From contig CAAGAX010000037.1 of the NCBI GenBank assembly GCA_900767915.1, positions 1-64,000 of the forward strand: DNA of 64,000 bases, given 5' to 3'. A program made the translations under genes and the position numbers. The notes beneath the pieces were generated by a model. It was given only the letters and a program-made list of their open reading frames with translations. It was not told the origin of the DNA and did not search any database. The DNA is from Acholeplasmatales bacterium (GTDB lineage: Bacteria > Bacillota_I > Bacilli_A > Acholeplasmatales > Anaeroplasmataceae). Positions 24,865-34,971 of this stretch are shown in pieces; positions within the stretch are counted from its first letter, which is position 1, and every line of letters starts with the position of its first letter.

Positions 24865-27198
24865 TTATTTAGTTATTTCATCACCAAAAATTGCATTTAA
24901 GATTTCAGATATATGAGAAACTGGTTGAATTTCTAATTGAGATCTAACCTCTTCTGGAATATCTTCAATATCTCTTTCATTTTCTGCAGGAATAAAAATT
25001 TTCTTTAAGCCACTTCTATTAGCAGCAATTGATTTTTCGCGTAAACCACCAATAGGTAAAACTGAACCACGTAAAGTAATTTCTCCTGTCATACCAATAT
25101 GAGAATCAACTGGTCTATTTGATAAAGCTGAAACTAAAGCAGTAGTTAATGTAACACCTGCTGAAGGTCCATCTTTTGGTACAGCACCCTCTGGCACATG
25201 AATATGAATATCATGAGTTTCTAAGAACTTAGGATCAATTTTATGCTCCTCTGAATGACTCTTAACATAGCTAAATGCAGCTTGAGCTGATTCCTTCATT
25301 ACATCTCCAAGCTTACCTGTTAATACTAATCCACCTTTACCAGGATATGTAGTTACTTCAATATCTAATGTGTCTCCACCAAATGATGTATATGCCAATC
25401 CTGTTACAACACCAACCTGACACTTTTCACGATTCTTATTATTAGTAAATCTAATTTTTCCTAAGAAATCAGTCAAATTATCCTTTGTTACAGAAACAGA
25501 TTCAACCTTATCTAATAGAATTTTTTTAACTGTTTTACGGCATATAGTAGCAATCATACGATTTAATTCACGTACTCCTGCTTCTCTAGTATAGCCTTGA
25601 ATAATTCCATACATTGCATCATCTGAAATAGAAAGCTGTTCTGGCTTTAAGCCATGCTCTTCTAATTCTCTTGGAATTAAATGCTTAAATCCAATATTAA
25701 ACTTTTCAATTTCAGTATATGAAGAAAGTTCAATTATCTCCATACGATCACGTAAAGGCTCTGGAATTTGTGATAAATCATTGGCAGTTGTAATAAACAT
25801 TACTTGTGATAAATCATAAGGCTCCTCAAGATAATTATCACTAAAATATTTATTTTGCTCAGGATCTAATACTTCAAGCATTGCTGCAGCAGGATCACCA
25901 CGATAATCAGCAGTCATTTTATCAATTTCATCAAGTAAGAATACAGGATTAACAGTACCAGCATCCTTCATTCCATTTAAAATTCGTCCTGGTAAAGCCC
26001 CTATATAGGTTCTTCTATGTCCACGAATTTCTGATTCATCTCTAACTCCACCTAATGATTGTTTTACAAATTTTCTACCTAAAGCTTCACTAATGCTTCT
26101 TGCAAGAGATGTTTTACCAACTCCTGGAGGACCAGCAAAACATAAAATAGTTGATGGATTACGGCCTGTCATCATCTTAACTGCTAGATATTCGATTATT
26201 CTTTCCTTTACTTTATCTAGACCATAATGATTTTGATCTAGTTTTTTAGCTACATCACTTAAATCCTTATTATCTACAGATTCCTTATACCAAGGTAAAT
26301 TAATAATCCACTCAAGATATGATCTAATAACACCAGATTCAGCCATTTGATTTGATGTTGAAGCATATTTTTGAAGCTCAGCCTTAGCTTTTTCATAAAC
26401 ATTTTTTGGTAAATGGGCTTCTTCAATTTTCTTTCTTAAGAATTCAACATCCTCTTCTTGTCTAGCCTTATCACCTAATTCGTTTTGAATAGCCTTCATT
26501 TTTTCTCTTAGGTAATATTCCTTTTGAGATTCATCAATTGATTTTTTTACTTCCTTATTTATTTTATTTTCAATATCAAGTATTTGTCTTTCACGTTCAA
26601 AATCCTCAAGAATCATTTCAAGACGCTTGCAAACATTAATTTCTTCTAGATAACGATACTTGCTTAATCCACTGTTAGTTTTCAATTGATAAGCAACAAT
26701 ATCTGAAAATGTGTCTGCATTAACACCAGCTTTTAATACCTTAGAAATCTCATCAGGTGAATTAAGCATGCTTTGTCCGGCTTGAGAAATCTCATTCATG
26801 ACATTTTTCATTAATGCAGCTTCAGTTTCATCATTTTGTAACACCGAATAAAGCTTTTCATAATTACATACAAAATAAGGACTTTCAGATGCAAATTCCT
26901 TTATTTCAACACGGTTAGTAATTTTAAATCTAACACGATAATTGTTATTAGGTAAACGAAGTTTTAATGTAATTTTAGCTAGAACACCAATAGGTTCAAC
27001 ATCATCACAAGTAACTTCAGTAAGTGATGAATCCTTTTGTACTAAAAGAATAATATTTCCACCATACATTTTTTCAGCAGCTTCTAAAGCCTGAACTGAA
27101 TTTTCTCTACCAACTTCAATTTTAAATTCATTTCCTGGAAGTGGTACAACCCCTCTAACGGCTATGGCAGGTAACATAATTTTTGTGTTTTCTTCCAT
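24865..27198 (-). CDS. lon: ATP-dependent protease Lon
   Basis: A Lon protease of 777 residues. It has an N-terminal substrate domain, an AAA+ module with GPPGVGKTS and a C-terminal serine protease domain with the catalytic Ser in PKDGPSAG and the Lys in GGLREKSIAA. It degrades misfolded and regulatory proteins. I start it at ATG 27198 (MEENTKIM) because AAAGGAAGG lies eight bases before it; an ATG seven codons earlier precedes that site. A degenerate CIRCE-like element overlaps the promoter. Confidence 0.97.
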   Translation of the reverse strand: MEENTKIMLPAIAVRGVVPLPGNEFKIEVGRENSVQALEAAEKMYGGNIILLVQKDSSLTEVTCDDVEPIGVLAKITLKLRLPNNNYRVRFKITNRVEIKEFASESPYFVCNYEKLYSVLQNDETEAALMKNVMNEISQAGQSMLNSPDEISKVLKAGVNADTFSDIVAYQLKTNSGLSKYRYLEEINVCKRLEMILEDFERERQILDIENKINKEVKKSIDESQKEYYLREKMKAIQNELGDKARQEEDVEFLRKKIEEAHLPKNVYEKAKAELQKYASTSNQMAESGVIRSYLEWIINLPWYKESVDNKDLSDVAKKLDQNHYGLDKVKERIIEYLAVKMMTGRNPSTILCFAGPPGVGKTSLARSISEALGRKFVKQSLGGVRDESEIRGHRRTYIGALPGRILNGMKDAGTVNPVFLLDEIDKMTADYRGDPAAAMLEVLDPEQNKYFSDNYLEEPYDLSQVMFITTANDLSQIPEPLRDRMEIIELSSYTEIEKFNIGFKHLIPRELEEHGLKPEQLSISDDAMYGIIQGYTREAGVRELNRMIATICRKTVKKILLDKVESVSVTKDNLTDFLGKIRFTNNKNREKCQVGVVTGLAYTSFGGDTLDIEVTTYPGKGGLVLTGKLGDVMKESAQAAFSYVKSHSEEHKIDPKFLETHDIHIHVPEGAVPKDGPSAGVTLTTALVSALSNRPVDSHIGMTGEITLRGSVLPIGGLREKSIAANRSGLKKIFIPAENERDIEDIPEEVRSQLEIQPVSHISEILNAIFGDEITK

Positions 27199-27239
27199 AA
27201 TATACCTTCCTTTCATCAATCATTTGATTGACAATTAAT

Positions 27240-27280
27240 AATATACATTATTTTTAGCACTTTTGCAAGTACTTTGCCAA
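27240..27280 (-). promoter_or_regulatory. lon promoter with CIRCE-like operator
   Basis: On the minus strand -35 TTGCAA (27263-27268), 17-base spacer, -10 TATATT (27240-27245). Read on the plus strand, TTAGCACTT, nine bases, CTTTGCCAA (27254-27280) matches the HrcA operator CIRCE at 13 of 18 positions, 8 of 9 in one arm. HrcA control of lon is known in mollicutes. Confidence 0.5.
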
Positions 27281-27307
27281 AAAACCATAGTATCACACAA
27301 TTTAAAA

Positions 27308-27335
27308 TTAAAGCCAGTTAATTAACTGGCTTTAA
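27308..27335 (-). terminator. palindromic terminator after tig
   Basis: AAAGCCAGTT and AACTGGCTTT pair around AATT. The T-tail on the minus strand is broken (TTTAATTTTAAA), so it may be a weak terminator. Confidence 0.65.
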
Positions 27336-27358
27336 TAATTAAATATTAAATTCTTTAA

Positions 27359-28645
27359 TTAATCAATATTTTTAGCATTAGCTAATAAGAAATCAGCTAA
27401 AGCATTGTAAGATAATTCATTATAATATTTTATTGAATTATTCTTTAATACTGCTTCTTTAGTAGAGCCAGACTTTTTAGCATCCTCTTCTGCCTTAGCT
27501 TCAATAGCTTCCTTAGTTGGAGCTAATTTCTCAACTTCAATAATCTTTCCAGCAATTAAAGAGAATAATGCTTGACGAGTACCTTGCTTTAAAGTTTCTT
27601 GTTCAAATACTTCCTTTGTAACATTCATTAAGCTTAAGAATGTTTCGAATGGGATATTGTACATTTTTGCTTGGTTAACATATTGATTTCTAATTTCTTC
27701 AACACGCTCATTAATCATTGTTTCAGGCATATCAATATTTGAATTATCTAAGATAGTATTAATGATTTCATTAACTTGACGATCTTTTTCACTAATTGCC
27801 TTCTTTTCAGCAAGCTCACCCTTCTTGAATGCTTTTAGCTCATCAAGATTATTTACATTCTCAATCTTTAAGCCTTGTACATATTCATCAGTTAATTCAG
27901 GTAAAATCTCTTCTTTAATCTCATGAACAGTAACCTTAAATACAGCTGCCTTACCAGCTAATGAAGCTTCTCCATAATTTTCAGGGAAAGTTACATTTAA
28001 ATCCTTAACTTCACCCTTCTTCATTCCAATCATTTGATCCTCAAAGCCAGGGATGAATTGGTTTGAACCAATTTGAAGCTCATAATTTTCGCTCTTTCCA
28101 CCAGGGAATTCAACACCATCAACTGTACCAACGAAATCAAAAGTAACATAATTACCAGAAACAATAACTTCATCAGCCTTAACTTCCTTCTTAATATCCT
28201 TAGATATTAATGACTTTATAGCTTCATCAACTTCAGCATCAGTAATTTCTAAATTTTGCTTTTTTACTTCAACATTCTTATATTCAGGTAAATCAAATTC
28301 AGGGAATACATCAATAGATAAAGCCACCTTAAATTCCTTACCACGTTCAATTTGAGACTCAATAGAAGGCTCAAATTTACCAACAAGCTTCTTAGTTAAC
28401 TCTTCATCCTTTAAAGCCTCTTGAACCTTATTATTGAATATTTCATCTAATGCTGCATCATATAAAGATTCAACACCATAATTCTTTTCGTATACTGATC
28501 TAGGTGCTTTTCCTGCTCTAAAGCCATGAATTGTAACCTTTGCATTTTTTACTACAAATGCTTTATCTAAAGCAAGTTCAAACTCTTCAGGAGTCACATC
28601 AAAAATTAATTTAACACGACTATGCTCTAATTTAACTGTTTCCAT
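27359..28645 (-). CDS. tig: trigger factor
   Basis: A 428-residue ribosome-associated chaperone. The ribosome-docking signature GFRAGKAPRSVYEKNYG is near residue 42. An FKBP-type prolyl isomerase domain (NYVTFDFVGTVDGVEF, IPGFEDQMIG) covers about 150-240, and the helical chaperone arms follow. Length is normal. Its Shine-Dalgarno AGGAGG lies 40 bases from the ATG with a hairpin between. Confidence 0.97.
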   Translation of the reverse strand: METVKLEHSRVKLIFDVTPEEFELALDKAFVVKNAKVTIHGFRAGKAPRSVYEKNYGVESLYDAALDEIFNNKVQEALKDEELTKKLVGKFEPSIESQIERGKEFKVALSIDVFPEFDLPEYKNVEVKKQNLEITDAEVDEAIKSLISKDIKKEVKADEVIVSGNYVTFDFVGTVDGVEFPGGKSENYELQIGSNQFIPGFEDQMIGMKKGEVKDLNVTFPENYGEASLAGKAAVFKVTVHEIKEEILPELTDEYVQGLKIENVNNLDELKAFKKGELAEKKAISEKDRQVNEIINTILDNSNIDMPETMINERVEEIRNQYVNQAKMYNIPFETFLSLMNVTKEVFEQETLKQGTRQALFSLIAGKIIEVEKLAPTKEAIEAKAEEDAKKSGSTKEAVLKNNSIKYYNELSYNALADFLLANAKNID

Positions 28646-28691
28646 TTTATTATTCAGACAGAGATATCTCAGGAATATGTCTGATCCTCCT
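28646..28691 (-). promoter_or_regulatory. hairpin-bridged ribosome binding site of tig
   Basis: On the minus strand AGGAGGA (28685-28691) is followed directly by a stem of TCAGACA (28678-28684) with TGTCTGA (28654-28660), then eight bases and the ATG. Folding the stem out leaves an optimal 8-base spacing. Confidence 0.6.
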
Positions 28692-28752
28692 ATTTAAATC
28701 ATATAAATAATGTTTGCTATCTCATAATTCCATGCTCGCAACAATCAAATCA

Positions 28753-28780
28753 ATTATAGCATAAACTACAATTTTGTAAA
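28753..28780 (-). promoter_or_regulatory. promoter of tig
   Basis: On the minus strand -35 TTTACA (28775-28780), 16-base spacer, -10 TATAAT (28753-28758). Confidence 0.75.
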
Positions 28781-28791
28781 GAAATATTTTA

Positions 28792-29124
28792 TAAAATAGA
28801 TTTATTTTGTCTTTAATTTTATCTAACTTTTTCTTATATTTATGATGATTTTCTTCTTTAGTTTTATATCTTCATTATTCAAATTAAGCATATTGACATT
28901 TATTTATTTCTATAGGCTGATTATTCTTATATAATTAAAGTTTATCAAAGCGATTACAATAATTTCCCAAAACATATTTATAAAAACTAAGAATTGAGCA
29001 TTAAAGCATTCAATAAATAATTATTTTTCTTTGCTTGTTTCATTGTAATTAATTAATGGATGCCACCACCAATAATAACCATCTATTCTAAAAGGACCTG
29101 AAAAATTAAATAGTCTAATAATAA
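28792..29124. other. 330-base non-coding gap
   Basis: AT-rich and without a supported gene. In the minus-strand frame continuing after the stop of the next gene, a short open stretch includes GPFRIDGYYWWWHP (about 29045-29100), but it has no start or ribosome site. No clear RNA fold was seen. Confidence 0.4.
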
Positions 29125-29127
29125 ATA

Positions 29128-29149
29128 AAAAGAGGTTTCCCTCTTTTTA
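29128..29149 (-). terminator. terminator overlapping the stop of the 29147 gene
   Basis: AAAAAGAGG and CCTCTTTTT form a stem. The stop codon at 29147-29149 lies inside the upstream arm. Confidence 0.75.
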
Positions 29150-30058
29150 TGATACTATTGAATCTTGATTTCTATCATCAGCAGGCAAAATATTAGGATT
29201 TATACCTGTTTCTTCTGATTTTTCTTTTTCTTCGTGCTTTTCTTCATTAAGCTTTTTATTACCATTGTTAAAATTAATATATCCAGTAATAGCCTCACCA
29301 CCAATTACAAGAGCACAAATACATGCAATAACAGCTAATGTAATAATAATTTTTGAAGTATCAATTTTTGATGCTAAAGCAGCTAATAAAACAGAAAGAG
29401 TTAAACAGAATATATGTAACCAGAATGTAAATGTATGAGTTTTTCTTTGTCCTATAACTGTATGATAAAAATAAGCAACACCACGAATATATAAAATACC
29501 AGCTAAGAAATAAGGATAATAGGTTTGAACAAAATAAGCTAAATAATTATGATCCTTCAAATATTGATTTTTATCAAAACCATTAGCCTTACTTGCTTGA
29601 ATAAATTCAGTACTTGATACAGCATCCTTATATACAAATGCGCCAACTAATAAAAAGATACCGAATATTGCATGGATTCCAAGCTCTATTCCTGATATAA
29701 TCTTTGAACCCTTTAACTTTTCATTTTTAAAAACAAAGAATACTCTAATCAAAGCTCCAAATGTTGAAACTCCACCTGTTATTAATAATACAGCAAATAT
29801 AGTTACATCCTGGTAAATAAACAATAGGATTGCAAAAGTAATTAAGATAACTGCTGAAACAATCTTAATGATAAACTTATGCATTTTAAATCCTTGAGCA
29901 ACTTTACTATTATCACTTTTTTCTTTCAAAGTTTTCTTTTCTTTATAAATTTTTTCCTTCTTATTCTTTTTAGTATCTTCAGTTGAAGCTAAAGTATTTT
30001 CATCATTTTTTACTTCAGCATTAGATTCTAATGTTGTTAATTTCTTTTTCTTTTTCAT
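29147..30058 (-). CDS. hypothetical membrane protein with charged ends
   Basis: About 303 residues. I start it at ATG 30058 (MKKKKKLTTLES) because AAGGAG lies nine bases upstream; an upstream ATG has none. A Lys/Glu-rich N-terminus (about 60 residues) is followed by six hydrophobic helices and a polar, Glu-rich C-terminus. No enzyme motif is visible. It resembles the DUF308/HdeD-like class of small helical membrane proteins only in layout. Monocistronic. Confidence 0.65.
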   Translation of the reverse strand: MKKKKKLTTLESNAEVKNDENTLASTEDTKKNKKEKIYKEKKTLKEKSDNSKVAQGFKMHKFIIKIVSAVILITFAILLFIYQDVTIFAVLLITGGVSTFGALIRVFFVFKNEKLKGSKIISGIELGIHAIFGIFLLVGAFVYKDAVSSTEFIQASKANGFDKNQYLKDHNYLAYFVQTYYPYFLAGILYIRGVAYFYHTVIGQRKTHTFTFWLHIFCLTLSVLLAALASKIDTSKIIITLAVIACICALVIGGEAITGYINFNNGNKKLNEEKHEEKEKSEETGINPNILPADDRNQDSIVS

Positions 30059-30288
30059 TAATATTGACTCCTTATATAATAGTAGTTGTGCTATAGATCG
30101 CAAGATTAAAGGAATATATAGCACATCGATTGTAAAAATAAGCTTTTACATTTTTATATACTAAAAAACTAAGATAATTATAGCATAAATATAAAGCTAT
30201 TACTAGATGATTTTAAAAAGAGAATGATACAAAATATTTTCTTTTCTTATAATATATGATATAATTTTTTTATAAGGGAGTTGATATT

Positions 30289-31485
30289 ATGAATTTTATT
30301 TTTATTTCTCCAGCATTTCCAAAAAATTACTATAATTTTTGTGATAGACTTAAAAAGAATAAAGTTAATGTTTTAGGAATTGGTGATACACCATATAACG
30401 AGCTTGATGAGAAGGTAAAAGCTTCCCTAACAGAATACTACAAGGTTAACTCACTTGAAAGTTATGATGAAATGTATCGTGCTGTTGCTTATTTAGCTTT
30501 TAAATATGGAAAAATTGATTGTCTTGAGTCTAATAATGAATATTGGCTAAGACAGGATGCAAAATTAAGAACTGATTTCAATATTAATGGTGCTAAAATC
30601 GATGATGTAATATCATTTACATCAAAATCAAATATGAAAGAATATTATATTAAAGCAGGAGTGCCTGTTGCTAGATATAAATTTTGTACTACTATTGAAA
30701 ATGATTTAGGCTTTATTAATGAGGTAGGATATCCTGTTATAGTAAAACCAAATGTTGGTGTAGGAGCTCAAGCAACCTATAAAATCAAAAATGAAGATGA
30801 CTTAAAGAGATTTTATAGAAATGAACATCAGGTTCCATATATTATGGAGGAATTTATTGAAGGAAACATAACATCATTTGATGGAATATGTGATTCAAAT
30901 AGTAATGTTGTCTTCTGTGATAATGAGGTGTTTCCACCATCAATTATGGACATAGTAAATGATAATCTTGAAGTATCTTACTATGTTAATAAAGAGGTTC
31001 CACAGGATATTTATGATGCTGGATCTAGAGTATTAAAGGCCTTTAATATAAAATCAAGGTATTTTCACTTAGAATTCTTTAGATTAACTAAAGAAAAAAA
31101 GGGATTAGGTAAAATAGGTGATATTGTAGCCTTAGAGGTTAATATGCGACCTCCTGGAGGATATACACCTGATATGATTAATTATGCTCAATCATTAGAT
31201 ACTTATCAAATTTATGCTGATATAATATGCTATAACAAAATAGTTAATGTAAATATGAATCATCCTAAATATTATTGTATTTATTTTGGAAGACGTGATC
31301 GTTTAGAATATAAATATAGTTATGAAGATATAAAGAAGGTTTATCCATTTATTCAAATGCACGAGCGTATGAGTGATGTATTATCTAGTGCAATGGGAAA
31401 TGAATTCTATATTGCAAGATTTGAATATAAAGAGGATATGGACAAATTTAAGGAAATGGTCTCTAAAAAGAAAAATGAGGAATAA
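30289..31485 (+). CDS. ATP-grasp enzyme of unknown substrate
   Basis: A 398-residue ATP-grasp carboxylate-amine/thiol ligase. The first 110 residues form a pre-ATP-grasp domain. GYPVIVKPNVGVGAQATYKI gives the glycine loop and ATP-binding Lys, MEEFIEGN the hinge, and ALEVNMRPPGG the metal-binding Glu/Asn pair. The substrate is not identifiable; it resembles the stand-alone ATP-grasp proteins of gut Firmicutes. AAGGGAG precedes the ATG. Confidence 0.8.
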   Translation: MNFIFISPAFPKNYYNFCDRLKKNKVNVLGIGDTPYNELDEKVKASLTEYYKVNSLESYDEMYRAVAYLAFKYGKIDCLESNNEYWLRQDAKLRTDFNINGAKIDDVISFTSKSNMKEYYIKAGVPVARYKFCTTIENDLGFINEVGYPVIVKPNVGVGAQATYKIKNEDDLKRFYRNEHQVPYIMEEFIEGNITSFDGICDSNSNVVFCDNEVFPPSIMDIVNDNLEVSYYVNKEVPQDIYDAGSRVLKAFNIKSRYFHLEFFRLTKEKKGLGKIGDIVALEVNMRPPGGYTPDMINYAQSLDTYQIYADIICYNKIVNVNMNHPKYYCIYFGRRDRLEYKYSYEDIKKVYPFIQMHERMSDVLSSAMGNEFYIARFEYKEDMDKFKEMVSKKKNEE

Positions 31486-31505
31486 ATTCCTCATTTTTTA
31501 TTTTA
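31471..31505 (+). terminator. terminator spanning the stop of the ATP-grasp gene
   Basis: AAATGAGGA pairs with TCCTCATTT, followed by TTTATTTT. The stop codon 31483-31485 is within the loop. Confidence 0.8.
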
Positions 31506-31528
31506 AGCTATATATTTTCACTTAATAA

Positions 31529-32629
31529 TTATTTAAAATAATCTAGCATAGCTATCTTTTTATATGTGTCAACTCCAGTTTGAAGTATATCCATATTAAA
31601 ATCAAATTTACTAGTATGTAATAGATTAGTTTCTCCACATCCTAATAAAATAAATAGAGATTTATATTTTCTAGTATAGCAGCCAAAATCCTCTGCTTGT
31701 AAGAATGGCTTTTCAATTTCATTAATATTTAAAAATAATTTATAATAATTAAATAATTGAAAATCATTTAAAACACTGGGATAGCTCCAATTAATCTTGG
31801 TAGTTATTTTATATTTATTATCTTCTATATCATTAGACATTTTTACTAATGTAGAGGATAATAACTTAAATGTTTCATCATCAAAGGCTCTCAATGTAGC
31901 TTCAATGTGAGAATTTCCTGGCACTATATTTCTTGCACTTCCAGCACTAATTTTTCCAAAATTTATTAGATGTGGCTTTGATATAGTTTCTGAAAATTTA
32001 TAAAAATTATCAATAAGCTTAAATGATCTTAAGATTGCATCATCATTTTCTTTTCTATTTGCTGCGTGAAATTGTTCACCTTTTATATCGATAGTAACCT
32101 CACCAGATGAAGCTAAAATTCCATTTGGCATAGAAAATAGCTTTCCTTCTTCAAGATTGGGCCAAATATGAAATCCAAAAATTGCATTTACCTTTAAATC
32201 ATCTAAAATATTTGATTTTATAATATCATTAGCTCCACAATCATCCTCTTCAGATGGTTGAAATAAACATATGATGTTATTCTTAGCTAGGCTTAAATTA
32301 TTAGATAGCCAGATAGCAAAGCTTAAAAGCATTGCCATATGACCATCATGTCCGCAAGCATGCATAACACCTTCATTTTTAGATTTAAAAGGTAAATTTG
32401 TTTCCTCTAAAATTGGTAAAGCATCCATATCAGATCTAAAGCATAATGTTGAAGAGAAGCCTAAATTAAAATAAAGAACTAGTGATGTTTTAGTTGGTTC
32501 AAATATTTGACAATTTAATTTTTTAGCAATATTTAAAATATATTCCTTTGTCTTATATTCTCTTCTACCTAATTCTGGAATTTGATGAAGAGCAATTCTA
32601 ATATCACGTACATCCATAAAATTATGCAA
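31529..32629 (-). CDS. dapL: M20-family N-acetyldiaminopimelate deacetylase
   Basis: A 366-residue metallo-deacylase of the M20/amidohydrolase family: SDMDALP and HACGHDGHMAMLL give metal ligands, PSEEDDCGA the catalytic Glu. As the last gene of a lysine operon containing the acetyltransferase dapH, it most likely removes acetyl from N-acetyl-LL-diaminopimelate. The best start is TTG 32629 with AAGGG five bases before it, inside the end of lysC; ATG 32617 is 17 bases from that site. Confidence 0.85.
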   Translation of the reverse strand: MHNFMDVRDIRIALHQIPELGRREYKTKEYILNIAKKLNCQIFEPTKTSLVLYFNLGFSSTLCFRSDMDALPILEETNLPFKSKNEGVMHACGHDGHMAMLLSFAIWLSNNLSLAKNNIICLFQPSEEDDCGANDIIKSNILDDLKVNAIFGFHIWPNLEEGKLFSMPNGILASSGEVTIDIKGEQFHAANRKENDDAILRSFKLIDNFYKFSETISKPHLINFGKISAGSARNIVPGNSHIEATLRAFDDETFKLLSSTLVKMSNDIEDNKYKITTKINWSYPSVLNDFQLFNYYKLFLNINEIEKPFLQAEDFGCYTRKYKSLFILLGCGETNLLHTSKFDFNMDILQTGVDTYKKIAMLDYFK

Positions 32630-33926
32630 TTAATCCCTTATAAAGGCTTTGAATAGTTCTTTCATAATCCTCAGAAGCGATACCAATTATAATATTTAAT
32701 TCTGACGGACCCTGAGCTAAAAGTCTGACATTAATCTTTTGTTCTCCTAAGGCTTGGAATATAGTAGCACAAACACCACTTCTTTTAGCCATATTTCTAC
32801 CTACAACAGCAACTAAAGCGATATTAGGGTCGATTGTTACATTAGCATCTAATTCCTTTTTCAATTCTGTAACAAGCTCATATTGACATCTTTCAACATC
32901 ACCATAAGGAACAACAACTGAAAATGAATCAATTCCAGATGGAACGTGCTCAATAGAAACATTATATTTTTCAAAGATAGATAAAGCTCTTCTTAAAAAG
33001 CCTATCTCACCTGACATATGATCCTTTGTTATATTAAATGATACAAAATCCTTTCTACCAGCAATACCAGTAATTATTTCGCTATAATCATCAGAATGAT
33101 TTTTAATTATAGTACCTGGATTAGATGGATCATTAGTATTTTTTAAATTAATTGGTATATTTAAAGCTTGAACAGGGAATACAGTTTCCTCATGTAATAC
33201 AGAAGCTCCCATATATGATAATTCTCTTAATTCAGCGTAAGTAATTTCCTTTATTGCCTTTGGATTAGGAACAATCCTTGGATCAGCAGCTAAAATACCT
33301 GAAACATCAGTCCAATTTTCATATAATAAAACATTTAAGCATTTAGCTAAAATTGAGCCGGTTACATCAGATCCACCTCTTGATAATAATCTAACAGAGC
33401 CATTAGGATAGCTTCCATAGAATCCAGGAACTACTATTGAACCATATTTAGAAAAGGCAAGCTTTACATTTTTTTCAGTTTCAACCTCATCAAGTAATCC
33501 ATCATAATTATATTTTAGTAAATCCTTTGCATCACAAAATGAATAACCTAAATAATCACTCATTAATTTAGCAGTAAGGTATTCTCCTCTTGAAACTAAA
33601 TAATCTTGACTAATATTTTTATTAAGCTCATTATGAAGCTTATTTAAATCATCCTGAATAGGATAATTTATTTTAAGCTCATCTCTTACACCTAAAAATC
33701 TAGTTTCAATCATATTCCAAATATCCTGATAAGGCACAGAATATTTTAAATGAGCATGCAAAATATATAATAAATCAGTTATTTTAGTATCTGATGAATC
33801 TCTTTTACCTAAAGCTGATACAACAACAATCTTTCTTTTAGGATCAGAACTTACAATTTTTTTTACTTTTTCAAACTGGGTAGCACAAGATAAACTTGAA
33901 CCACCAAACTTTGTCACTACTAGCAT
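32622..33926 (-). CDS. lysC: aspartate kinase
   Basis: A 434-residue aspartokinase, the first step from aspartate to lysine, threonine and methionine. The N-terminal kinase motif KFGGSS, the SRGGSDVTGS loop and a C-terminal pair of ACT domains (VALVAVVGRNM, NIIIGI) are present. The ACT pair is the usual feedback site for lysine. It follows asd by 11 bases with AGGAGGAG before the ATG. Confidence 0.96.
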   Translation of the reverse strand: MLVVTKFGGSSLSCATQFEKVKKIVSSDPKRKIVVVSALGKRDSSDTKITDLLYILHAHLKYSVPYQDIWNMIETRFLGVRDELKINYPIQDDLNKLHNELNKNISQDYLVSRGEYLTAKLMSDYLGYSFCDAKDLLKYNYDGLLDEVETEKNVKLAFSKYGSIVVPGFYGSYPNGSVRLLSRGGSDVTGSILAKCLNVLLYENWTDVSGILAADPRIVPNPKAIKEITYAELRELSYMGASVLHEETVFPVQALNIPINLKNTNDPSNPGTIIKNHSDDYSEIITGIAGRKDFVSFNITKDHMSGEIGFLRRALSIFEKYNVSIEHVPSGIDSFSVVVPYGDVERCQYELVTELKKELDANVTIDPNIALVAVVGRNMAKRSGVCATIFQALGEQKINVRLLAQGPSELNIIIGIASEDYERTIQSLYKGLIA

Positions 33927-33937
33927 AACTCCTCCTA

Positions 33938-34948
33938 TTATTCCTCAAGTCCAATTAGCTTCATCGCAATTTGAACTGCATTAGTTGCGGCACCCTTACG
34001 AACCTGATCTCCACAGCACCATAAAGTAATACCATTTTTATTAACTAAATCAGGACGGATTCTACCAACATATACTAAATCCTGATTAGAAGTAACAAGT
34101 GGCATAGGGTATATCAAATTACTAGGATCATCATAAAGCTTACAGCCCTTTTCATTTGCTATAGCATTATTAATATCTTTTAAAGAAAGCTTATCTTCTG
34201 TAATTACTGTTAACGAAATTGAATGTGATCTAACTACAGGAACTCTAACACATGTACATGTTACTAATAAATCTGGTAAATGCATAATTTTTCTTCCTTC
34301 ATTTTGCATTTTCATTTCTTCTTTTGTATAACCATTATCTAAAAATGAACCAATTTGAGGAATAACATTTTCACATATTTGATAAGGAAAAACTTTATTA
34401 GTAATTTCTTTTTCATTAACAATAGCGTCCATTTGATTTCTTAATTCAATTGGACCTTGGGCTCCAGCTCCCGAAGTAGCTTGATATGTTGAAGCATAAA
34501 TAGCCTTTATCTTTGATAATTTATTAATCGCATTAATTGCTACTAATGAAATAATAGTAGAGCAATTAGGATTTGAAATTACACCCTTATTTTTAAAAAT
34601 ATCATCTGGGTTGATTTCAGGAATAACTAAAGGAACATCATCATCCATTCTAAAAGCACTTGAATTATCAATAAATATAGCCCCAGCTGAAACTATGTCA
34701 TCCTTAAATTCAATAGCTACAGGATTAGATGCGGCACCAAGTACAATATCTAAATTAGAGAATGCTCCATGAGTAGCCTCTATTATTGTATATTCACAAC
34801 CATTATATTCTATTTTTTTACCAGAGCTTCTTTTACTAGCAAAAAGCTTAAGCTCATTTATAGGGAAATTTTTTTCCTTTAATACATTAAGCATCTCTTT
34901 TCCTACAGCTCCAGTAGCTCCTAAAATACCTACATTATATTTTTTCAT
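33938..34948 (-). CDS. asd: aspartate-semialdehyde dehydrogenase
   Basis: A 336-residue enzyme reducing aspartyl phosphate to the semialdehyde. The dinucleotide fold GATGAVGKEM is at the N-terminus, the catalytic Cys in SNPNCSTI, and the QATSGAGAQG loop follows. GAGGAG precedes the ATG. A separate promoter lies directly upstream, so asd-lysC-dapL can be made apart from the riboswitch. Confidence 0.96.
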   Translation of the reverse strand: MKKYNVGILGATGAVGKEMLNVLKEKNFPINELKLFASKRSSGKKIEYNGCEYTIIEATHGAFSNLDIVLGAASNPVAIEFKDDIVSAGAIFIDNSSAFRMDDDVPLVIPEINPDDIFKNKGVISNPNCSTIISLVAINAINKLSKIKAIYASTYQATSGAGAQGPIELRNQMDAIVNEKEITNKVFPYQICENVIPQIGSFLDNGYTKEEMKMQNEGRKIMHLPDLLVTCTCVRVPVVRSHSISLTVITEDKLSLKDINNAIANEKGCKLYDDPSNLIYPMPLVTSNQDLVYVGRIRPDLVNKNGITLWCCGDQVRKGAATNAVQIAMKLIGLEE

Positions 34949-34971
34949 TTTTTTCTCCTCGCAATGATTAA

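Noticed and set aside
29040..29146. In-frame open stretch with GYYWWWHP after the stop of the 29147 gene
   Set aside because: It has no start or ribosome site and runs through the terminator; readthrough is not supported.
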